Source: Limnohabitans sp.
Lineage (GTDB): Bacteria > Pseudomonadota > Gammaproteobacteria > Burkholderiales > Burkholderiaceae_C
Assembly (NCBI GenBank): GCA_009693505.1
Contig: SHXD01000021.1
Span: forward strand, 1 to 41,284
Reading direction: 5' to 3'
DNA length: 41,284 nucleotides
Within the stretch, counting starts at the first letter, position 1. Every line of letters begins with the position of its first letter. The notes beneath the pieces were generated by a model that was not told the DNA's origin, did no database searches, and saw only the letters and a list, made by a program, of their open reading frames with translations. Both the position numbers and the translations under genes were made by a program. Of the stretch, positions 16,222-25,596 are shown in pieces.

Positions 16222-16700
16222 CTCAGGCCTTCAAGCCAACTGGGCAACATCAAGATGGCCTCGGCATTGGAGGGCGAAAAACAATCATCGGCAGCCTCTT
16301 TCCAAGGCAGCCATTTGTATTCTGTGTGTTCTGAGGGACTGAGTTGAACGGGCATTTGACTGGGTAATTTCAAGCCAAAAACACGTTCTTTGTTGTGACT
16401 CACATGAGGTGCATAACGATGACGCCAGGCAGGGTAGATTTCGTAAATATTCTCAAGCGCCCAATCTGTCAATTCATGTTCAGAATGCGTGGCAAGCAAG
16501 CCCGTTTCTTCCATGACCTCGCGGCAGGCGGTCTGATGCCAGGTCTCTTCTTCAAAATCTTTGCTGCCCGTGACGGACTGCCACGTGCCCGCATCGGCTC
16601 TGCGAATGAGCAGAACCTCGGCTTCGATTGTGTAAATCACAACCAAAACCGATTCTGGAATTTTGTAAGCAGGACTGTCCATTGCCTGTTCATTCTGCAT
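16218..16700 (-). CDS. nudB: dihydroneopterin triphosphate diphosphatase (Nudix)
   Basis: Removes pyrophosphate from 7,8-dihydroneopterin triphosphate, the second step of the pterin branch of folate synthesis. The Nudix box runs from about residue 45 to 68, with REVMEETG at 60-67; the gap from its glycine to the first glutamate is one residue longer than the strict consensus. KIPESVLVVIYT and the TGSKDF region are typical of NudB. The start at ATG 16700 (160 residues) has GAGG 8 bases upstream; a longer reading to 16748 is not supported. It heads the nudB-EEP-clsB run. Its product acts on the product of the folE gene 2 kb further along the same strand. Confidence 0.9.
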   Translation of the reverse strand: MQNEQAMDSPAYKIPESVLVVIYTIEAEVLLIRRADAGTWQSVTGSKDFEEETWHQTACREVMEETGLLATHSEHELTDWALENIYEIYPAWRHRYAPHVSHNKERVFGLKLPSQMPVQLSPSEHTEYKWLPWKEAADDCFSPSNAEAILMLPSWLEGLR

Positions 16701-16761
16701 GAACTTTGCCTCTCTCTTGGAATTGTTCGGCAATTGTCCCAGAAGCACCTATGATCAAGCC

Positions 16762-17967
16762 ATGCAAAGTATTGACTCTCTAAATCTTCATGACGCTTCG
16801 TTGAAAACCGTTGCGACTTCCATCGCATGGCAAGAAAATGGCCACCCCTGTGAGGACGAGTGGCGCAGCGAGCGCGGCGCGGTAGCCCCCAAGCGGGTTG
16901 TTTTAGCAGACGACACCCTCAGCGCTGACAGCGCCTACCGATTGGCGTGTGCGGGCACCGGCATGCTGTGGCGGGGTGATTTCCAAAATGCGAGGCTGCT
17001 GTTGCAAGCCTTGGCCAGACGCTGCGATGCTCCCAAAAAAATCCGCCGAACCTCCAAAACACATCCTGAGGTCAGTCACACCCCAGAAGAAAATTTCCAC
17101 CTGCACCGTCAGGCGCAATCGCAGCGTGCACGCACATTGAGCATGATCTTGATTCAAGTCAATCCAGACAGGCAGATCAGCCTTCGGCGAGCGCCCGATT
17201 GGCGCGGCGCCATGAACGAAGCTTGGGGACCCGCAGGCACAACAGGCTGTGTGGCCTCTCTTCGAGAATTGCTAGGCTTGGTGGGTGCGCATGAGTGGCA
17301 TCAAAAGGGCATGGAAATTTCGGCGCTAGGAAGCGCTCCCAACAACCGCATCCACCCTAGTTATGGCGTGTTCTCACCGGTGCGGGGCGAATACATTCAA
17401 CTGGTAGCCGATGCGCCATTGCCCAGTTCAGAACTGGCTTTTGACATCGGCGTGGGAACGGGCGTGTTGTCTGCCGTGTTGGCCAAGCGCGGTGTCAAAC
17501 GTGTTGTTGGCACCGAACTTGACCCACGTGCCATGGCTTGTGCCAAAGAAAATATTCAGCGTCTGGGCCTCAACAGCAAAGTCGAGTTAACTCAGACAGA
17601 TCTCTTTCCTGAAGGCAAAGCACCCCTGATAGTGTGCAACCCACCCTGGCTGCCCGCACGCGCCAGTGCGCCCATCGAGCGGGCTATCTACGATGAGAAC
17701 AGTGGCATGCTCAAAGGCTTCCTGGCAGGCTTGGCCGCACACCTAGCGCCCAGAGGTGAAGGCTGGTTGATCTTGTCAGACTTGGCAGAACACTTGGGCC
17801 TGCGCACTCGCGCAGAACTGGAAGAATGGATTGCAGCCGGTGGCTTGAAAGTCATCAGCAAAACAGACATCAAAGCCGTGCACAAAAAAGTTCAAGACGA
17901 AACAGACCCCTTGCATGCGGCACGGGCTGCAGAGTTAACTTCTTTGTGGCGCTTAAGCGCAGCTTGA
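16762..17967 (+). CDS. class I SAM-dependent methyltransferase with N-terminal extension
   Basis: The C-terminal half (residues ~200-400) is a Rossmann methyltransferase: FDIGVGTGVL at 227-236 is the SAM-binding motif, ELDPRAM the acidic loop, and NPPW at 293-296 the catalytic motif of enzymes acting on planar nitrogen (adenine N6 or glutamine amide). IHPSYGVFSPVRGEY just before it resembles the substrate loop of PrmC-like enzymes. The first ~160 residues are a separate region I do not recognise; its LACAGTGMLWRGDF stretch also looks structured. The target is unknown. It faces away from both neighbours, between genes (nudB, aspS) usually adjacent in relatives. The ATG at 16762 has no ribosome site; TATGAT at 16750-16755 could be a -10 for a near-leaderless mRNA. 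Confidence 0.82.
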   Translation: MQSIDSLNLHDASLKTVATSIAWQENGHPCEDEWRSERGAVAPKRVVLADDTLSADSAYRLACAGTGMLWRGDFQNARLLLQALARRCDAPKKIRRTSKTHPEVSHTPEENFHLHRQAQSQRARTLSMILIQVNPDRQISLRRAPDWRGAMNEAWGPAGTTGCVASLRELLGLVGAHEWHQKGMEISALGSAPNNRIHPSYGVFSPVRGEYIQLVADAPLPSSELAFDIGVGTGVLSAVLAKRGVKRVVGTELDPRAMACAKENIQRLGLNSKVELTQTDLFPEGKAPLIVCNPPWLPARASAPIERAIYDENSGMLKGFLAGLAAHLAPRGEGWLILSDLAEHLGLRTRAELEEWIAAGGLKVISKTDIKAVHKKVQDETDPLHAARAAELTSLWRLSAA

Positions 17968-17971
17968 TATG

Positions 17972-17996
17972 AAAAAAGCCGCTGAAGCGGCTTTTT
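17972..17996. terminator. bidirectional rho-independent terminator
   Basis: AAAAAGCCGC (17973-17982) pairs with GCGGCTTTTT (17987-17996) around a TGAA tetraloop. A and T runs flank the GC stem on both sides, so it can stop the + strand methyltransferase and the - strand aspS, which converge here. Confidence 0.9.
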
Positions 17997-18002
17997 ATGG
18001 GC

Positions 18003-19802
18003 TTAGGCCTTCACAGCATCAGGGTTGCGCACCCGAATGTGCAATTCGCGCAATTGTTTCTCGTCGACCAAGCTTGGCGCTTGTGTGAGCAAGCACTGAG
18101 CTCGCTGTGTTTTCGGAAAAGCAATCACGTCACGAATAGAGTCTGCGCCCGTCATCAAGGTGATGATGCGATCTAAGCCGAAGGCCAAACCACCGTGGGG
18201 TGGCGCGCCATATTGCAGTGCATCGAGCAAGAATCCAAATTTGAGTTGTGCTTCTTCGGGCGTGATTTTCAAGGCATCAAATACTTTTTGCTGCACGTCT
18301 GCACGGTGAATACGCACCGAACCACCGCCAATTTCCCAGCCGTTCAAGACCATGTCATAGCCTTTGGCAATGCACTTCTCGGGGGCTGTGACCATCCAGT
18401 CTTCGTGACCGTCTTTGGGCGCGGTAAAAGGATGGTGCACAGCGGTGTAGCGCTGTGATTCTTCGTCGAACTCGAACATGGGAAAGTCGACCACCCACAA
18501 TGGCGCCCAACGGTTTTCAAACAAGCCGGACTTCTTGGCAAATTCGCTGTGGCCAATTTTAAGGCGCAATGCGCCGATGCCATCGTTCACCACTTTGGCT
18601 TTGTCGGCACCGAAGAACAAAATGTCGCCGTCTTGTGCGTTGGTGCGTTTCAGAATTTCGGCAATAGCGGCATCGTGCAAATTCTTCACGATGGGGCTTT
18701 GCAAACCTTCGCGGCCTTTGGCCACTTCATTGACCTTGATCCAAGCCAAGCCTTTGGCACCATAAATCTTGACAAACTCGGTGTAGCCATCGATTTCACC
18801 GCGGCTGATTTCGGAGCCACCCGGTACGCGCAATGCCACAACGCGACCACCTGGGGTGGTAGCGGGTGTGCTGAACACTTTGAAGTCGACATCGCCCATG
18901 ATGTCAGTCAGTTCAGTAAGTTCGAGTTTCACACGCAAGTCGGGCTTGTCTGAGCCGAAGCGGTATATGGCTTCTGAATAGGCCATAACGGGGAAATTTC
19001 CCAAATCAATGTTCAAGACTTTTGAAAAAATCTGCTTAATCATTTCCTGGAACATGTCTCGAATTTCTTGTTCGCCCAAGAAGGACGTTTCAATGTCAAT
19101 CTGGGTAAATTCAGGCTGGCGGTCAGCGCGCAAGTCTTCGTCGCGGAAGCACTTGGTGATTTGGTAGTAGCGGTCGTAGCCGGCCACCATGAGCAATTGC
19201 TTGAACAACTGGGGCGATTGTGGCAGAGCAAAGAAATGGCCATCGTGCACACGACTGGGCACCAAGTAATCGCGCGCACCTTCTGGCGTGCTCTTGGTAA
19301 GCATGGGCGTTTCAATGTCAATGAACCCATGCTCATCCAAAAACTTACGGGTTTCCATGGCCACCTTGTAGCGCAGCATGAGGTTGTTTTGCATGTAAGG
19401 ACGGCGCAGATCGAGCACGCGGTGTGTGAGGCGCGTGGTTTCTGACAGATTGTCGTCGTCAAGCAAGAAAGGTGGGGTGACTGACGGGTTCAGAACCGTG
19501 AGTGCGTGGCACAGAATTTCAATCTTGCCACTTTTAAGACCGTCGTTGGTGGTGCCTTCAGGGCGGGCACGCACCAAGCCTTTGATCTGGATGCAAAACT
19601 CATTGCGCAAGCCTTCAGCGGTTTTGAACATGTCGGCGCGGTCGGGGTCGCACACCACTTGCACATAGCCTTCGCGATCACGAATGTCAACGAAGATCAC
19701 GCCACCGTGGTCACGACGGCGATTGACCCATCCGCACAAGCTAACGGTTTGGCCCATCAGGGCTTCGGTAACAAGACCGCAGTAGTGTGAACGCATTGAC
19801 AT
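18003..19802 (-). CDS. aspS: aspartate--tRNA ligase, probably non-discriminating (Asp/Asn)
   Basis: Class IIb synthetase that charges tRNA-Asp. In order: N-terminal OB-fold anticodon domain (to about residue 110), catalytic domain with motif 2 around [22 protein letters not shown], the bacterial GAD insertion, and motif 3 [10 protein letters not shown] near the C-terminus. At 599 residues it is bacterial type. Counting from the MRSHYCG methionine, residue 30 is His (RRRDHGG), where discriminating E. coli AspRS has Leu; His here is the mark of non-discriminating enzymes that also charge tRNA-Asn for GatCAB. ATG 19802 or 19796 could be the start. It is the last gene of the long minus-strand block and ends just before a terminator. 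Confidence 0.96.
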   Translation of the reverse strand: MSMRSHYCGLVTEALMGQTVSLCGWVNRRRDHGGVIFVDIRDREGYVQVVCDPDRADMFKTAEGLRNEFCIQIKGLVRARPEGTTNDGLKSGKIEILCHALTVLNPSVTPPFLLDDDNLSETTRLTHRVLDLRRPYMQNNLMLRYKVAMETRKFLDEHGFIDIETPMLTKSTPEGARDYLVPSRVHDGHFFALPQSPQLFKQLLMVAGYDRYYQITKCFRDEDLRADRQPEFTQIDIETSFLGEQEIRDMFQEMIKQIFSKVLNIDLGNFPVMAYSEAIYRFGSDKPDLRVKLELTELTDIMGDVDFKVFSTPATTPGGRVVALRVPGGSEISRGEIDGYTEFVKIYGAKGLAWIKVNEVAKGREGLQSPIVKNLHDAAIAEILKRTNAQDGDILFFGADKAKVVNDGIGALRLKIGHSEFAKKSGLFENRWAPLWVVDFPMFEFDEESQRYTAVHHPFTAPKDGHEDWMVTAPEKCIAKGYDMVLNGWEIGGGSVRIHRADVQQKVFDALKITPEEAQLKFGFLLDALQYGAPPHGGLAFGLDRIITLMTGADSIRDVIAFPKTQRAQCLLTQAPSLVDEKQLRELHIRVRNPDAVKA

Positions 19803-19849
19803 TGGAAAAGTTCTTTCAATAGAAATGAGTCAGTTGGCTTTAAGCCAAT

Positions 19850-20515
19850 TCAAACTGATGGGGAGGTTTCTGCTTTGACTGGCAAGGCATCGGGGCCGCC
19901 AGGCACCACCACGCCCATTGAGATGATGTACTTGAGCGCATCGTCCACGGTCATGTCCAACTCCACCACATTGGCTTTGGGCATGATGAGAAAGAAACCA
20001 GAGGTTGGGTTGGGCGTGGTGGGCACATACACGCTCACGCAGTCGCTGGGTAAGTGGCGGGCCACTTGGCCACCCGGCGCACCCGTTAGAAATGCAATGG
20101 TCCAAGAACCTTGATGAGGGTATTGCACCAAGAGGGCTTTAGAAAAAGCATTGCCACTGCCTGAAAACAAAGTGTCTGCCACTTGCTTCACGCTGGAGTA
20201 GATGCTGTTCACCACTGGAATTCGGGTAATGACCTTGGACCACTGACGCAGCAACCATTGACCAAAAATATTGGTCACAAACAGGCCCGTGAAATAGATC
20301 ACAAGGGCCACCAAGATCACCCCCAGGCCGGGCATGTGTCGCAATGACTCCGCCACGCTGTGCATGCCGGGAATCACGGCATCGAGGGCACCTAAAACGG
20401 CCAAGAAAATGCCGTCCATGGTGCCCATCAACCAAGTTAGCAACCACACCGTAACGCCCATGGGCAACCAAACCAGAAGGCCAGTCAACAAGTAATGGCG
20501 AATTTTCAAATTCAT
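19850..20515 (-). CDS. DUF502 family membrane protein
   Basis: A 221-residue inner-membrane protein with two strong hydrophobic segments (about 8-30 and 64-86). A conserved soluble C-terminal part begins around RIPVVNSIYSSVKQVADT and includes VYVPTTPNPTSGFF. This is the DUF502 family, function unknown. The start at ATG 20515 has GAGG 8 bases upstream; an in-frame ATG 36 bases earlier lies inside the FmdB gene and is less likely. It sits between the FmdB zinc ribbon and aspS, an order common in betaproteobacteria, with a 10-base gap on one side and 47 on the other. Confidence 0.88.
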   Translation of the reverse strand: MNLKIRHYLLTGLLVWLPMGVTVWLLTWLMGTMDGIFLAVLGALDAVIPGMHSVAESLRHMPGLGVILVALVIYFTGLFVTNIFGQWLLRQWSKVITRIPVVNSIYSSVKQVADTLFSGSGNAFSKALLVQYPHQGSWTIAFLTGAPGGQVARHLPSDCVSVYVPTTPNPTSGFFLIMPKANVVELDMTVDDALKYIISMGVVVPGGPDALPVKAETSPSV

Positions 20516-20525
20516 TTTGGGAACC

Positions 20526-20870
20526 TCAATGGCAAGCGCATGAAGCGGCACAGGCAGCAGACGCTGATGGGGTACTTGAGTCGCCTGCTGGCTTTACGCC
20601 GCCAGCATCTGACGGCTTGGCAGCGCCAGCGTCAGCAGGACTTGCACTGACTGCGTCCGCAGCAGCTGGCGCAGAAGCACCGGAAGATCCACCTTTGAAA
20701 TCAGTGGCATACCAACCCGAGCCCTTGAGCTGGAAACCAGCGGCTGTCAGTTGTTTATTGAAAGAAGGCGAACCACAGGCAGGGCATTTTGTCAGGGGGT
20801 CATCTGACATCTTTTGCAAAACATCCTTGGCATGGCCACAGGAGTCACACTTATAGGCGTAGATGGGCAT
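20526..20870 (-). CDS. FmdB family zinc-ribbon protein with Cys-rich tail
   Basis: The first ~55 residues are an FmdB/CxxC_CXXC_SSSS zinc ribbon: MPIYAYKCDSCG with Cys8 and Cys11, then CPACG with Cys29 and Cys32, followed by GFQLKGSGWYATD. FmdB was named as a regulator of formamidase in Methylophilus, but most members have no known role. The remaining ~55 residues are a low-complexity Ala/Ser/Pro linker ending in three cysteines and a histidine (Cys107, 111, 113, His114), which could bind metal. The stop lies 10 bases before DUF502. Confidence 0.85.
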   Translation of the reverse strand: MPIYAYKCDSCGHAKDVLQKMSDDPLTKCPACGSPSFNKQLTAAGFQLKGSGWYATDFKGGSSGASAPAAADAVSASPADAGAAKPSDAGGVKPAGDSSTPSASAACAASCACH

Positions 20871-20907
20871 GTTGAAGGTTCTCGCTTGGCAATCACAAAA
20901 CCTTCAA

Positions 20908-22356
20908 TTATAGGTGGGTCCCTTGCAAAACATGGTGGGCGCCGTGCTTGTTTTTCATGACTTGCGGGGCCAAGGAGCCTATGAGCATGCCCGCCAAGCT
21001 GGCCAAAACACCCGCCAACTGGGCTGGAAATTCTGCACCCGCGGGGGTCATGAGCAATAAAAGCCATGTCAACAATCCCAATGCGATTGAAAAAATAGCA
21101 CCTTGGGTGGTGGCTTTTGACCAATAGAGCCCAAAGAGCAAGGGAATGAAGGCTCCGACCAAGGTAACTTGGTAAGCACCAGAGACCATTTCATAAATGG
21201 AACTGCCTTGCATTTGAATGGCATACAGCAAGACCAAGGCACTGAACACCAAAACCGTCACTCGCATGGCCAACAAGGACTGTTTGTCACCCTGATACGG
21301 AAAAAACTGTCGCCAAATGTTTTCAGTGAAGGTGACGCTGGGCGCCAGCAAAGTGGCAGATGCACACGACTTGATGGCCGATAACAAAGCGCCAAAAAAA
21401 AGCACCTGCATGACAAATGGCATTTGCGTCATGACCAAAGTGGGTAAAACCTTTTGAGGATCTTCTTGAATGAGTTGAGCGGCCTGTTCAGGCATGATGA
21501 TCAGAGCACTGACAACCAAAAACATGGGCACAAAAGCAAACAAAATGTAGCAAATGCCGCCGATGATGGGGCCCTTGGTGGCGGCATTCAAACTGTTGGC
21601 AGACATGACACGCTGAAAAACGTCTTGTTGCGGGATGGAGCCAAACATGATGGTGATGGCAGCTGCCACAAAAAACAAAATGTCTTTCATATTGGGTTCA
21701 GGTAAAAACTTGAACAGGTCTTGGCTGACGGCCAAGGCGATGACTTTGTCTGCACCACCCGCTTGATTGCCCGCATACACCGCCAGCGTCGCCAGGCCTA
21801 CAACCAAAATAATCATTTGCATGAAGTCAGTGATAGCCACGGACCACATGCCACCAAACAAGGTGTAGGCCAGCACCGAAACCACACCAATGGTCATTCC
21901 CAATGGCATGCTGATGGCGCCATCTGATAACAAATTGAAGACCAGACCCAGCGCGGTGACTTGCGCTGACACCCAGCCTAAATAACTCACCATGATGATG
22001 ATGGAGCAAATGACTTCAACTGAGCGGCCGTAACGCTCGCGGTAGTAATCGCTGATGGTCAGCAAATTCATGCGGTACAACTTGCCCGCAAAAAACAAAC
22101 CCACCAAAATCAAACAACTGCCCGCACCAAAGGGATCTTCTACCACGCCGTTCAAACCACTGTTCACAAATTTGGCAGGAATACCCAGGACTGTTTCAGA
22201 GCCAAACCATGTGGCAAAGGTGGTGGTCACAATCATGGCAAGTGGCAAATGCCTGCCTGCAATGGCAAAGTCTGCTGAGCTTTTAACGCGTTTCGCAGCA
22301 ACCAAACCAATGGCAATGGTGACGAGTAAATAGGCGATGACCAATGTCAATAACAC
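20908..22356 (-). CDS. sodium:solute symporter family protein
   Basis: A 482-residue integral membrane protein of the SSS (SLC5) family, driving solute uptake with the sodium gradient. About 12-13 hydrophobic segments are visible; family traits include the N-terminal SSADFAIAGRHLP, the ATWFGSETVLGIP segment and the GGMWSVAITDFMQ motif. The solute (amino acid, carboxylate, other) cannot be told. The start is GTG 22356, with a perfect AAGGAG 7 bases upstream overlapping the ubiB stop codon, so translation is probably coupled to ubiB. It is an unusual passenger between ubiquinone genes and the FmdB-DUF502-aspS group. Confidence 0.88.
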   Translation of the reverse strand: MLLTLVIAYLLVTIAIGLVAAKRVKSSADFAIAGRHLPLAMIVTTTFATWFGSETVLGIPAKFVNSGLNGVVEDPFGAGSCLILVGLFFAGKLYRMNLLTISDYYRERYGRSVEVICSIIIMVSYLGWVSAQVTALGLVFNLLSDGAISMPLGMTIGVVSVLAYTLFGGMWSVAITDFMQMIILVVGLATLAVYAGNQAGGADKVIALAVSQDLFKFLPEPNMKDILFFVAAAITIMFGSIPQQDVFQRVMSANSLNAATKGPIIGGICYILFAFVPMFLVVSALIIMPEQAAQLIQEDPQKVLPTLVMTQMPFVMQVLFFGALLSAIKSCASATLLAPSVTFTENIWRQFFPYQGDKQSLLAMRVTVLVFSALVLLYAIQMQGSSIYEMVSGAYQVTLVGAFIPLLFGLYWSKATTQGAIFSIALGLLTWLLLLMTPAGAEFPAQLAGVLASLAGMLIGSLAPQVMKNKHGAHHVLQGTHL

Positions 22357-22363
22357 AATAAGA

Positions 22364-22369
22364 CTCCTT
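22364..22369 (-). promoter_or_regulatory. strong ribosome site deciding the symporter GTG start
   Basis: On the minus strand AAGGAG stands 7 bases before the GTG at 22356. Its first two bases are part of the ubiB TAA stop, so ribosomes ending ubiB can restart on the symporter. Confidence 0.7.
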
Positions 22370-23939
22370 AAATTTGATGAAATCTTTCGAATGCTTGAAG
22401 CACGATGAGGGTCGATACAAACCCGATGACCACATAGACAATGGCCTGCAACAATCTGTTGGTTCGTTGCTGCTCTGCTAACAAAGCATTGAGTTGATTC
22501 CGATCTTTCGATCCGGCTGATGAATGCTTCAAAAAGTCGTGCATCAAACGGGGTAACTGAGGCATTATTTTGGCGTATTGCGGCGCTTGTTCACGCAACT
22601 GTTGGAAAAATCTTTTAGGGCCTACTTGGTCAATCATCCACTGCTCTAGAAAGGGCTTGGCTGTATTCCACAAATCGAGTTCTGGGTCTAGCTGACGACC
22701 CAAGCCCTCAATATTGAGCAAGGTTTTTTGCAGCAAAACCAACTGAGGTTGGACTTCCACGTTGAAACGGCGTGATGTTTGGAACAAACGCAAGAGCACC
22801 ATGCCCAGGGAAATTTCTTTCAGAGGCCGGTCAAAGTAAGGCTCGCACACGGAGCGAATGGCCGACTCCAATTCGTCCACTCGGGTATGGCTAGGCACCC
22901 AACCCGACTCAATGTGCAACTCAGCCACGCGCTTGTAGTCGCGTCTGAAAAAAGCACTGAAATTTTGCGCTAAATACTCTTTGTCGTATTCAGTGAGCGT
23001 GCCCACAATGCCAAAGTCAAGGGAAATGTAGCGACCCATCGTTTCCGGCTCAATACTGACTTGAATATTGCCTGGGTGCATGTCAGCATGAAAAAAGCCA
23101 TCGCGAAATACTTGCGTAAAAAAGAGCGTCACGCCATCTTTGGCCAACTGCGGAATGTCGACGCCCGCGGCGCGCAATGCATCCACCTGACTGATCGGCA
23201 AACCCTTCATGCGTTCCATGACGATGACTTCAGGGTGGCAGTAATCCCAATACATCTCTGGAATTAAAACCAAATTCAAACTCTGCATGTTTCGGCGAAG
23301 CTGCGCACCGTTGGCGGCCTCTCGAACCAAATCCAACTCATCGTGCAAATGCTTGTCAAACTCACCCACCACCTCCCGGGGTTTAAGGCGCTTGCCATCT
23401 GCACTGATTTTTTCAAGCCAGCCGGCCATCATGCGCATCAGGTTCAAATCTTTTTCAATGGCCTGCAGCATGTTGGGACGCAGCACTTTGACCGCCACCT
23501 CTTGCACCAAACCCTCTTTGTTTTTCCACAAAGCAAAATGGACCTGCGCAATGGAAGCGCTGGCCACAGGCACATGGTCAAATGACTCAAAGATTTCAGA
23601 CACTGGCCTACCAAAAGCTCGCTCAATGGTGGCTACAGCAATGTCTGAACTGAAGGGCGGCACTCTGTCTTGGAGCTTGGCCAATTCAACGGCAATATCG
23701 TCAGGCAATAAATCTCTGCGAGTCGACATGACTTGTCCAAACTTCACAAAAATAGGTCCGAGTTGTTCTAGCGACAAACGCAAACGCTCGCCGCGCGAGA
23801 GTTTGTAAACACGACCCAAAGTGAGGGCCTGCGACAAAATTTTCAACAGAGGCTGCTTGAAGTTAGACAGCATCAACTCATGCAGGCCAAACCGCCAAAC
23901 AGTCCACACAATGAAAATGCCCCGAAACATTCGGTTCAT
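22368..23939 (-). CDS. ubiB: ubiquinone biosynthesis atypical kinase/ATPase UbiB
   Basis: Membrane-associated ADCK/UbiB-family protein required for ubiquinone synthesis, thought to act as an ATPase that helps handle lipid intermediates rather than as a true protein kinase. The family KxGQ motif is KFGQ at residues 66-69, the Ala-rich nucleotide loop is ASASIAQVH (126-134), the invariant lysine is at about 151, and FHADMHPGN plus SLDFGIVG form the catalytic and metal motifs. Two short C-terminal hydrophobic helices (about 495-520) match the usual anchor. Length 523 is close to E. coli (546). Its ATG overlaps the ubiJ stop by 4 bases. Confidence 0.96.
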   Translation of the reverse strand: MNRMFRGIFIVWTVWRFGLHELMLSNFKQPLLKILSQALTLGRVYKLSRGERLRLSLEQLGPIFVKFGQVMSTRRDLLPDDIAVELAKLQDRVPPFSSDIAVATIERAFGRPVSEIFESFDHVPVASASIAQVHFALWKNKEGLVQEVAVKVLRPNMLQAIEKDLNLMRMMAGWLEKISADGKRLKPREVVGEFDKHLHDELDLVREAANGAQLRRNMQSLNLVLIPEMYWDYCHPEVIVMERMKGLPISQVDALRAAGVDIPQLAKDGVTLFFTQVFRDGFFHADMHPGNIQVSIEPETMGRYISLDFGIVGTLTEYDKEYLAQNFSAFFRRDYKRVAELHIESGWVPSHTRVDELESAIRSVCEPYFDRPLKEISLGMVLLRLFQTSRRFNVEVQPQLVLLQKTLLNIEGLGRQLDPELDLWNTAKPFLEQWMIDQVGPKRFFQQLREQAPQYAKIMPQLPRLMHDFLKHSSAGSKDRNQLNALLAEQQRTNRLLQAIVYVVIGFVSTLIVLQAFERFHQI

Positions 23940-24484
23940 AGAGCAGTCCTGTGGAAGTCGGTACCAGGTGCAGGTTTGCGAATAAATTGCTGCATGGCCT
24001 GAAAGGCTTGCCGGCCCATTGAGACCAAGGTGTTGGCCGCGGCATCGCCCAGCAATTTAGACAAGTCTTCCTCTACATCCCATCGGACATGGTCAATTAA
24101 CCAATTGACTTCGGCAGCCAACTGAACGTCACCCTCAATGTGAACACCCGGCTTTTCGCCTTTGAGTACCGCCGAGGCCATGGCCAAAGGGGATGCATCC
24201 GTTAAGCTTAATTTGAGGTCAAATTTTTGCTGGCTCACACGCTCCAACAAACCCGCAGGCGTGGGTGAGAGCTGAATGACTTTGTCTTGCCATTGCAATT
24301 GAATGCACCGCCCCTTTTGACGCTTGAGCCTGCTTTGCGCTTCAGGTTCAGCGCCAATGACGTGATTCAAAAACAAAACCAAACGGTTGATGGACTCGTC
24401 CATTACCCAAACGGGGGGCTGAGCGTGAGTGACGAATTGCTCAATTGCTTCGCCAACGAAAGAAAAAGGGGACTGTGTTGCCAT
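23936..24484 (-). CDS. ubiJ: ubiquinone biosynthesis accessory factor UbiJ (SCP2 domain)
   Basis: Soluble lipid-binding factor of the Ubi complex; with UbiK it supports the hydroxylation and methylation steps. The 182 residues include a SCP2-like sterol-carrier fold in the N-terminal ~130 ([28 protein letters not shown]) and a C-terminal helical part. Identity is supported by position: it lies between ubiE and ubiB as in E. coli, overlapping ubiB by 4 bases. The start is ATG 24484, with GGGG just upstream; a TTG 9 bases earlier is possible. Confidence 0.86.
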   Translation of the reverse strand: MATQSPFSFVGEAIEQFVTHAQPPVWVMDESINRLVLFLNHVIGAEPEAQSRLKRQKGRCIQLQWQDKVIQLSPTPAGLLERVSQQKFDLKLSLTDASPLAMASAVLKGEKPGVHIEGDVQLAAEVNWLIDHVRWDVEEDLSKLLGDAAANTLVSMGRQAFQAMQQFIRKPAPGTDFHRTAL

Positions 24485-24545
24485 AGTCCCCAATTATTCC
24501 CGAAAGACTGGCCAGTGCCAGCCCTTCACACAGAATGTCTTTAAA

Positions 24546-25565
24546 TTATTGCAGGGCTTGGACGCCAGCAACCAACCAGCCGCTGTTGCCATTTCGGGAT
24601 TTGGTCATGTTCCAAACTTCGCGGAAAGGGCTAGGTGCAGATTCAGCTTCTTCACGAATGACGCCGTTGAATTCAACGCTGGCCATGTAAACCTCGGGCA
24701 ACTCTTCAATGCCCAACAACTGAGCATCCAACTTAACCACTTCGGTTTTGTTTGGTTGGCCAGGGAAATTGGCTTCTCGCTCTGCCAGCTGGCTCTTGAT
24801 TTCAGTCAACATGCCATCGGTCATCATGGCCTTGAGTGAGTCCATGTCAGCACGGTCCCAGGCGTCTTGCAAAGTAATGAAGTTGCGCTTGGCCGCCTCA
24901 ACAAAGTTGTCGGTGTCGAAGCCTTCAGGCACGCCCCAAGTTTGTGAACCCTGAAACGCTGTGGGCTGTGAGCCACCAATGGCAGAACCAATCATGGAGC
25001 CACCCGCATGAGCTGGACTCTGGGTATTGGCCGCAGGCGTTGGATCAAAGCGCGTGTCTTGTGATTCCCAAGGTCGGGCCGAAGCATCGTTACCCACTTT
25101 TTCTGGGTTGTATTGAGGCAAGCTTGCAGGCGCCTCAGGGGTTTGACCTGCGCCTTGGTAGGCTAGGCCTCCCTGCTGCTGAGCAGCACCGCCTTTGCGT
25201 GAGCGTAAGAAATAACCAATCACGCCCACCGCCACCATGGCAAGCAAGGCAAACATGAGCATGTTGCCAAAAGCTTCACCCATTCCTAGGCTGCTTGCCA
25301 ACCAAGCCAAACCCAAACCAGCAGCCAAGCCACCCAGCATGGCACCCCATGGGCGTTTAGCAGGCGCAGCAGGTGCCGCAGCAGGAGTTGCTGGTTTAGC
25401 CGCCGCCGCTTGATTAGGCGCTGCAGGTTTAACCGCTTCACGTTGCGTGACGTTATTGGACTGTTTGCCAGCAGATTTGCCGCCGCCCATGCGACTAGCG
25501 GCCTCTGCGTTTAAGGTGCTGAGGGCCAATAGCATGGTCAAGATTAAGCCGAAAAATTTGTTCAC
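24546..25565 (-). CDS. Tim44-like domain protein, exported or membrane-anchored
   Basis: 339 residues. An N-terminal signal peptide (about 1-23, ending ALSTLNAEAA) is followed by a Gly/Ala/Pro-rich linker, two hydrophobic segments (about 75-93 and 98-115), a second low-complexity linker, and a C-terminal Tim44-like domain (about 220-339, from FVEAAKRNFITLQDAWDRAD). In mitochondria this fold recruits import motors; bacterial members have no agreed role. The GTG start at 25565 is chosen because GGAG lies 6 bases upstream and it opens a clean signal peptide; a longer frame to 25613 is rejected. It sits between ubiE and ubiJ, which adjoin directly in E. coli. Confidence 0.85.
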   Translation of the reverse strand: MNKFFGLILTMLLALSTLNAEAASRMGGGKSAGKQSNNVTQREAVKPAAPNQAAAAKPATPAAAPAAPAKRPWGAMLGGLAAGLGLAWLASSLGMGEAFGNMLMFALLAMVAVGVIGYFLRSRKGGAAQQQGGLAYQGAGQTPEAPASLPQYNPEKVGNDASARPWESQDTRFDPTPAANTQSPAHAGGSMIGSAIGGSQPTAFQGSQTWGVPEGFDTDNFVEAAKRNFITLQDAWDRADMDSLKAMMTDGMLTEIKSQLAEREANFPGQPNKTEVVKLDAQLLGIEELPEVYMASVEFNGVIREEAESAPSPFREVWNMTKSRNGNSGWLVAGVQALQ

Positions 25566-25571
25566 AAGAAG

Positions 25572-25575
25572 CTCC
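25572..25575 (-). promoter_or_regulatory. ribosome site deciding the Tim44-like GTG start
   Basis: GGAG on the minus strand lies 6 bases before the GTG at 25565. It favours GTG over the upstream in-frame codon that would overlap ubiE and bury the signal peptide. Confidence 0.6.
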
Positions 25576-25596
25576 GAAAAATTCAGAAAAAACCGA

